From Pseudomonas sp. (GTDB lineage Bacteria > Pseudomonadota > Gammaproteobacteria > Pseudomonadales > Pseudomonadaceae), in NCBI GenBank assembly GCA_003488145.1, contig DNMQ01000352.1:1-19046 (forward strand): 19,046 nucleotides of DNA. The letters are read 5' to 3'. This document shows, piece after piece, positions 15,253 through 19,046 of this stretch; within the stretch, counting starts at the first letter, position 1; every line of letters begins with the position of its first letter. A program made the position numbers and the translations under genes. A model generated the notes under the pieces. That model saw nothing but the letters and a program-made list of their open reading frames with translations. It had not been told where the DNA came from and made no database searches.

Positions 15253-16008
15253 ATGCCCGTATCCGCCCTCTCCGGCCCGCAATACCTTCGCGAAGGCCTG
15301 CGCCTGGTGCTCAGCCCGGGGCTGCGTCTGTTCGTGATCCTGCCGCTGACGGTGAACGTGCTGCTGTTCTTCGGCCTGATCTGGTTCGCGGTCGGCCAGT
15401 TCAGCGGCTGGGTCGACACCTTCATGCCCAGCCTGCCCACCTGGCTCGCCTTTCTCGAATACATCCTCTGGCCGCTGTTCGTCGTGCTGGTGGTACTGAT
15501 GGTGTTCTTCAGCTTCACCATGCTGGCCAACATCATCGCCGCGCCGTTCAACGGCTTTCTGGCGGAAAAGGTCGAGGTGGTGGTGCGCGGCGAAGATGCC
15601 GCGCCGCCTTTCAGCTGGGCCGAGCTGCTGGCCATGCTGCCCCGCACGATTGGCCGCGAGCTGCGCAAGCTGGGCTATTTCGCACCGCGCGCGCTGGCGT
15701 TGCTGGTGCTTTCATTCATCCCCGTGCTGAACCTTGTTGCCGCGCCTTTATGGCTGCTGTTCGGCGTGTGGATGATGGCAGTGCAATACATCGACTACCC
15801 GGCGGACAACAACAAGCTGAGCTGGGCGGACATGATGGGCTGGTTGCGCCAGCGACGCTGGCAGAGCCTGAGCTTTGGTGCGGTGACTTATGCGGCGTTG
15901 CTGGTGCCGGTCCTGAACCTGCTGATCATGCCGGCGGCCGTCGCGGGAGCGACGCTGTTCTGGGTAAGGGAAGGCGGGCCGAATCGGCAGCTGGACCGAC
16001 CAGCGTAG
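15253..16008 (+). CDS. cysZ: Sulfate transporter CysZ
   Basis: Inner-membrane protein for sulfate uptake into cysteine synthesis. The 251-residue protein has about four long hydrophobic segments: 24-48, around [20 protein letters not shown] (residues 69-88), the stretch [19 protein letters not shown], and one near the end ([19 protein letters not shown]). The motif [19 protein letters not shown] is the conserved CysZ (DUF540/EI24) signature, and [10 protein letters not shown] is also characteristic. ATG 15253 has an AGGAG 8 nt upstream. It stands alone on the plus strand, following the structured gap and preceding the tRNA-Leu fragment. Other cys genes are not near. Confidence 0.92.
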   Translation: MPVSALSGPQYLREGLRLVLSPGLRLFVILPLTVNVLLFFGLIWFAVGQFSGWVDTFMPSLPTWLAFLEYILWPLFVVLVVLMVFFSFTMLANIIAAPFNGFLAEKVEVVVRGEDAAPPFSWAELLAMLPRTIGRELRKLGYFAPRALALLVLSFIPVLNLVAAPLWLLFGVWMMAVQYIDYPADNNKLSWADMMGWLRQRRWQSLSFGAVTYAALLVPVLNLLIMPAAVAGATLFWVREGGPNRQLDRPA

Positions 16009-16035
16009 ACGTCAGGCGCGGAACTCGGCGGTCAG

Positions 16036-16084
16036 GGTTCTAGCGCTGCAAGGTGTGAGAGTTCGAGTCTCTCCGTCCGCACCA
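16036..16084 (+). pseudogene. 3' half of a tRNA-Leu gene, likely att-site remnant
   Basis: The 49 nt read as the 3' part of a class II tRNA: anticodon-stem strand GGTTCTAG, a 13-nt leucine-type long variable arm (CGCTGCAAGGTGT), the T arm GAGAG-TTCGAGT-CTCTC, the acceptor strand CGTCCGC, discriminator A and encoded CCA. A partner acceptor strand GCGGACG and D arm are missing: the upstream bases diverge from the expected tRNA-Leu sequence. The break lies in the anticodon loop, the usual crossover point of tRNA-targeting integrases. It cannot yield a tRNA. No integrase gene is in the window. Confidence 0.85.
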
Positions 16085-16150
16085 CGTCACATGCTGACAG
16101 CTCCGCGCGAAGGCCTGGCGAGATCGGATGCTGCCGGGCAAGGGGAAATC

Positions 16151-16174
16151 GGCAGCCAGATCACCCTGGCTGCC
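16151..16174 (-). terminator. Possible terminator after the OYE gene
   Basis: A perfect 9-bp stem (GGCAGCCAG at 16151-16159, CTGGCTGCC at 16166-16174, 6-nt loop) lies 9 nt past the stop of the OYE gene. The downstream side on the minus strand has only a short T run (GATTTCC), so termination strength is uncertain. Confidence 0.55.
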
Positions 16175-16182
16175 GCCCTCAC

Positions 16183-17292
16183 TCACGCCAGCGTCTTCAA
16201 CGCCTCACGACTGAACGGCAGAATCTCTTCCATCCGCCCTTCACGCACCTTAACCGCCCAATCCGGATCGCAGATCAGCGCACGCCCCACCGCCACCAGA
16301 TCGAACTCCTGCTTGTTCAGACGCTCCAGCAATCCCTCGATGTTGGCCGGCTGCGCCACCTTGTCGGTCTTGACCATGAACTGCAGGAATTCGCCATCCA
16401 GGCCGACACTGCCGACGGTGATGGTCGGCTTGCCGGTCAGTTGGCGGGTCCAACCGGCCAGGTTGAGATCGGAGCCTTCGAACTCCGGTTCCCAGAAACG
16501 GCGCGTCGAGCAATGGAAGATATCCACGCCGGCCGCCGACAACGGTGCCAGGAACTCGCCGAGCTCTTCGGGCGACTGCACCAGGCGCGCCGTGTAGTCC
16601 TGCTGCTTCCACTGCGAGAAGCGGAAGATGATCGGGAAATCAGGGCCGACCGCTGCACGTACGGCCTGCACCAGCTCGATGGCGAAGCGCGAGCGGTTGG
16701 CCAGGCTGCCGCCGTACTCATCGGTGCGCTGATTGCTGCCTTCCCAGAAGAACTGGTCAATGAGGTAGCCGTGGGCACCGTGGATTTCCACGCCGTCCAT
16801 GCCTATCGACTGAGCATCGCGGGCAGCCTGAGCGAATGCTTCGATCACATCCTGGATGTCCTGCTTGGTCATGCCATGAACGACGACCTGGCCGTCCTTC
16901 TGCTTCTCCATCGGGCCGTAACCGACGACCTCCGGCTCCGGCTCGGTGCCCTTGCGGCGCACGTTACCGACGTGCCAGAGCTGCGGGACGATCTTGCCGC
17001 CAGCGGCGTGCACCGCATCGACCACAGCCTTCCAGCCAGCCAGCGCATCTTCACCGTAGAAACGCGGCACATGGGGATAACCGTTCGCCGCGGCGTGGCC
17101 GACCGTGGTGCCCTCGGTGATGATCAGCCCGACCCCGGAGGCGGCACGACGGCGGTAGTACTCGACCACATCGGCAGTAGGTACGCCGTTAGGCGAGAAC
17201 GAACGGGTCATCGGCGCCATGACCACACGGGTCGGCAAACGGAGAGCACCCAACTCAAAGGGCTGAAACAAGGCTTGTACGCTGGCGGTCAT
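16183..17292 (-). CDS. Old yellow enzyme family flavin oxidoreductase (NemA-like)
   Basis: A 369-residue FMN enzyme that should use NAD(P)H to reduce electrophilic alkenes, such as N-ethylmaleimide, quinones or nitro compounds. The TIM barrel starts with LFQPFELGALRLPTRVVMAP. The substrate-binding pair H171/H174 lies in HGAHGYLIDQFF, followed by NQRTDEYGGSLANRSRF, the OYE signature. Length is normal for the NemA/XenB type. ATG 17292 has AGGAG about 7 nt upstream and overlaps the stop of the upstream tetR gene (ATGA), so regulator and enzyme are co-expressed. The pairing with a NemR-like repressor suggests detoxification of reactive electrophiles. A xenobiotic reductase (XenA/B) is the main alternative name. 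Confidence 0.92.
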   Translation of the reverse strand: MTASVQALFQPFELGALRLPTRVVMAPMTRSFSPNGVPTADVVEYYRRRAASGVGLIITEGTTVGHAAANGYPHVPRFYGEDALAGWKAVVDAVHAAGGKIVPQLWHVGNVRRKGTEPEPEVVGYGPMEKQKDGQVVVHGMTKQDIQDVIEAFAQAARDAQSIGMDGVEIHGAHGYLIDQFFWEGSNQRTDEYGGSLANRSRFAIELVQAVRAAVGPDFPIIFRFSQWKQQDYTARLVQSPEELGEFLAPLSAAGVDIFHCSTRRFWEPEFEGSDLNLAGWTRQLTGKPTITVGSVGLDGEFLQFMVKTDKVAQPANIEGLLERLNKQEFDLVAVGRALICDPDWAVKVREGRMEEILPFSREALKTLA

Positions 17293-17948
17293 CGATCGAC
17301 TCCTGTGGCATTGGTCAAGGCAGCCGGGCGCTCATGCCCCGGCGAAGTTATTGCAGCCGGCGCCAACAGGCGTTCGAGCTGCTGGAAAAACACCTGCAAA
17401 GGCGCAACGCTGCCGCTCACTTTCATGCGCAGCAGCGCACCTTCCCAGGCGTTGCTTATGAATTCCGCCTGCACTGCACAATCGCAATCGGCCGCGATCT
17501 CTCCAGCGTCACGCGCCTGTTCGAGGCAGGCCGTAAGCAACTCGACCGATTGCGTCAGTATCGCGCTGAGCCGTTTGGCGATGGCCGGGCACAGCTCGGC
17601 CATCTCGAAGCTGAGACTGCCGATGAAGCAGTGATATTCCGGCTTTTCCTGGCGGGCGAAGTGCGCAACGAGATCGGCGTAGTAGTCGAGGATGCGCTGC
17701 CGGGGCGAGACTGCTGAGTTGCTCAGCGCCGCCTGATAGCGCTCCAGCCGGGGCGCATAGATATAGTCCAGCGCCTGCAGGGCGAAGTCTTCCTTGCTGG
17801 CGAAGTAGTGATAGAACGACCCCTTGGGAATACCGCCCGCCTGGACGATTTCCTGAACACCGGTGCCGTGATAGCCGCGGCGGGTCATCACCCGGGCACC
17901 CTTGGACAGGATCAGGTCGCGCTTGTCGTTGCGTGCTGGATTGGTCAT
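17289..17948 (-). CDS. TetR family regulator, NemR-like
   Basis: A 219-residue repressor. The TetR N-terminal helix-turn-helix lies at about 29-53, with IPKGSFYHYFASKEDF as the recognition helix and following segment. Compared with E. coli NemR from memory, C107 (in YHCFIGSLSFEMAEL) and K176 (in LLRMKVSG) fall at the positions of the NemR redox pair Cys106 and Lys175, each offset by one residue. This suggests sensing of hypochlorite, electrophiles or similar. ATG 17948 (MTNPARNDKR) is chosen because it precedes the first helix; no good Shine-Dalgarno is visible. Its TGA overlaps the OYE start. A palindrome lies just upstream and could be its own operator. Confidence 0.85.
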   Translation of the reverse strand: MTNPARNDKRDLILSKGARVMTRRGYHGTGVQEIVQAGGIPKGSFYHYFASKEDFALQALDYIYAPRLERYQAALSNSAVSPRQRILDYYADLVAHFARQEKPEYHCFIGSLSFEMAELCPAIAKRLSAILTQSVELLTACLEQARDAGEIAADCDCAVQAEFISNAWEGALLRMKVSGSVAPLQVFFQQLERLLAPAAITSPGHERPAALTNATGVDR

Positions 17949-17952
17949 GCAG

Positions 17953-17975
17953 CGAGAATATGACCGGTCGTCTCG
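17953..17975. promoter_or_regulatory. Palindromic candidate operator for the TetR regulator
   Basis: A perfect 8-bp palindrome GACCGGTC (17962-17969) lies 14-21 bp upstream of the regulator's start. Around it are CGAGA (17953-17957) and TCTCG (17971-17975), another inverted repeat with a slightly different centre. The GACC/GGTC half-sites resemble those I remember for NemR boxes. Autorepression of the tetR-OYE operon is the natural reading. Confidence 0.45.
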
Positions 17976-18089
17976 CCGGCACAGCATCATCCATGACGCT
18001 TATTCAGCGGCAACCACGGCAAGCATGGCCGGTATATCCAGGACTCAAGAAAGAGAACGCGACTGCGCGTACGGTCGCAGATCTGCAGA

Positions 18090-18572
18090 TCAGGCCAGGG
18101 CGGTTTCGATCGCCTGGATCAGGGCGGGGTCGTCGGGCGTGGTGCGAGGCGAGAAACGGGCCAGCACACGGCCGTCCTTGCCCACCAGGAACTTCTCGAA
18201 GTTCCAGGTGATGTCCCCCGGAAAATCGGCACCTTCGCCAGCCAGCAAACGATACAGCGGATGGCGCTGCGGACCGTTCACCTCGAGCTTGCCGCTCAGA
18301 GGAAAGCTCACACCATAGTTGAGTGTGCAGAACGAGCGGATTTCCTCATCGCTGCCCGGCTCCTGCGCAGCGAACTGATTGCATGGCACGCCCAGCACGC
18401 TGAAGCCGCGGGCAGCGTATTGCTGCTGCAGCCGCTCCAGGCCGGCGTACTGCGGGGTCAGCCCGCACTGCGACGCGACGTTGACCACCAGCGTGATCCG
18501 ATCGCCGAACTGCGCCAACGGCAGCTCCTCGCGGCCCAGGCCTGGCAACACCAATTGGTGGAATGCGCTCAT
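18090..18572 (-). CDS. Glutathione peroxidase family protein
   Basis: A 160-residue thiol peroxidase that reduces hydroperoxides, probably using thioredoxin or glutathione. The catalytic residues are visible: C36 in NVASQCGLTPQY (Cys rather than selenocysteine), Q66 in PCNQF, and W123-N124 in TWNFEKF. An additional Cys at about 82 (FCTLNYGV) could serve as the resolving residue typical of thioredoxin-dependent members. ATG 18572 has an AGGAG about 8 nt upstream; the longer frame covers the slyD terminator. It lies between slyD and the TetR-OYE pair, all on the minus strand, which fits an oxidative/electrophile stress group. From memory, the same order (slyD, gpx, regulator, OYE) occurs in P. 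aeruginosa. Confidence 0.93.
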   Translation of the reverse strand: MSAFHQLVLPGLGREELPLAQFGDRITLVVNVASQCGLTPQYAGLERLQQQYAARGFSVLGVPCNQFAAQEPGSDEEIRSFCTLNYGVSFPLSGKLEVNGPQRHPLYRLLAGEGADFPGDITWNFEKFLVGKDGRVLARFSPRTTPDDPALIQAIETALA

Positions 18573-18588
18573 CTCATCTCTCCTAACG

Positions 18589-18616
18589 AAAAAACGCCCC
18601 GGCAACGACCGGAGCG
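18589..18616 (-). terminator. Intrinsic terminator after slyD
   Basis: On the minus strand CGCTCCGG (18616-18609) pairs with CCGGGGCG (18602-18595) with one G-T wobble, a 6-nt loop, then six Ts (18594-18589). It lies 70 nt beyond the slyD stop and before the gpx ribosome site, so gpx has its own promoter or read-through. Confidence 0.85.
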
Positions 18617-18686
18617 CTCTTCTTTTCGATCCGCACGGTAGCGGTTCCTGCCGCCGTGCCTGCGGACGCCTATGCGGCGACCCGGA

Positions 18687-19046
18687 TCAGTGGTGGTGGC
18701 CACCTTCGCCGTGGACGTGGCCGTGGGCAACTTCTTCTTCGCTGGCGTCACGCACGTTGACGACCTTGACGTCGAAGTTCAGGCGCTGGCCGGCCAGCGG
18801 ATGGTTGCCGTCGACGATCACGTCGTCGCCTTCCACGTCACGAATGGTGACGATCTGCATGCCGCCGTCCGGACCGGAAGCGTGGAACTGCATGCCCACT
18901 TCCAGCTCGTCGACGCCTTCGAACATGGCGCGATTGAGGGTAGCGACCAGCTCCGCGCTGTACTCGCCGTAAGCGTCCTGCGGCTCGATGGCGACCTGGA
19001 TCTGGTCACCGCCCTGCTTGCCCTCGAGGGCCTTCTCCAGGCCCGG
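18687..19046 (-). CDS. slyD: FKBP-type peptidyl-prolyl isomerase SlyD, 3' part (partial at window end)
   Basis: A prolyl isomerase, chaperone and metal-handling protein that in other bacteria helps nickel enzyme maturation. The window holds the last 119 codons. The visible segments are PGLEKALEGKQGGDQ (FKBP strand and helix), the inserted-flap domain with HASGPDGGMQIVTI, and DGNHPLAGQRLNFDVKVVNV, the hallmark of SlyD-type FKBPs. The protein ends in a histidine-rich metal-binding tail, HGHVHGEGGHHH. The tail is shorter than that of E. coli SlyD. The N-terminus is outside the window. A strong terminator follows. Confidence 0.94.
   Translation of the reverse strand, partial: PGLEKALEGKQGGDQIQVAIEPQDAYGEYSAELVATLNRAMFEGVDELEVGMQFHASGPDGGMQIVTIRDVEGDDVIVDGNHPLAGQRLNFDVKVVNVRDASEEEVAHGHVHGEGGHHH

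Noticed and set aside
16010..16084. A complete tRNA-Leu gene ending at 16084
   Set aside because: Bases GCGGAACTCGGCGG upstream faintly resemble a tRNA-Leu start, but there is no room for D arm and anticodon stem, and the acceptor strand does not pair fully; an internally deleted gene is possible but not functional.
1..19046. CRISPR array, insertion sequence, toxin-antitoxin pair or phage module
   Set aside because: No regularly spaced repeats, transposase, integrase or small paired toxin-like genes were found on either strand.

Overview
The window looks like chromosomal DNA of a gammaproteobacterium of the Pseudomonas/Stutzerimonas (P. stutzeri group) type. It is GC-rich, densely packed and almost entirely made of core-genome genes. 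The gene pairs pyk / ferredoxin reductase / GGDEF / fumarase, olsB-olsA, folM-folX and slyD-gpx-OYE-cysZ are all familiar from Pseudomonas chromosomes. No transposase, integrase, prophage gene or CRISPR array is visible. The one clear trace of mobile DNA is an isolated 3' half of a tRNA-Leu gene at 16036-16084.

Layout. 1-552: 3' end of pyruvate kinase (+). 627-2691: a minus-strand pair, a membrane diguanylate cyclase followed by a 2Fe-2S flavin reductase that overlaps it by 8 bp. 2886-4409: class I fumarase (+), closed by a bidirectional terminator. 4464-5290: a broken chemotaxis transducer (-) with no N-terminal sensor and a frameshifting deletion at the signalling tip. 5318-6210: a VF530-family small protein and a DJ-1/PfpI protein (-). 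6263-7420: a cardiolipin-synthase-type phospholipase D protein (-). 7718-8620: a short, divergent acyl-CoA dehydrogenase-like protein (-). 8813-10333: the ornithine-lipid pair olsB-olsA (+). 10368-10940: ACP phosphodiesterase (+). 10956-12289: class II aldolase and a MioC-type flavodoxin (-). 12522-13148: a PilZ-like protein (+). 13215-14312: folM-folX (+). 14389-15017: a DUF1244/HopJ pair (+). 15253-16008: cysZ (+), then the tRNA-Leu fragment. 16183-18572: an OYE-family reductase, its TetR/NemR-type regulator and a glutathione peroxidase (-). 18687-19046: the 3' part of slyD (-).

Themes. Three genes concern membrane lipids (cls, olsB, olsA), and a Pho-box-like set of 11-bp-spaced repeats lies upstream of olsB, which fits phosphate-controlled lipid remodelling. 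The folM-folX pair makes and modifies tetrahydromonapterin-type pterins. The TetR-OYE pair looks like an electrophile/hypochlorite-responsive NemR-NemA unit: the regulator keeps a Cys and a Lys at the positions expected from E. coli NemR. Signalling genes include one intact diguanylate cyclase with an I-site, one PilZ-like protein with a degenerate motif, and one dead chemoreceptor.

No obviously new multi-gene system is present. The least explained items are the tRNA-Leu half, the translationally coupled DUF1244-HopJ pair, a structured non-coding stretch before cysZ, and the degenerate acyl-CoA dehydrogenase opposite the ols operon. All family assignments come from reading motifs by eye; no database search was run.
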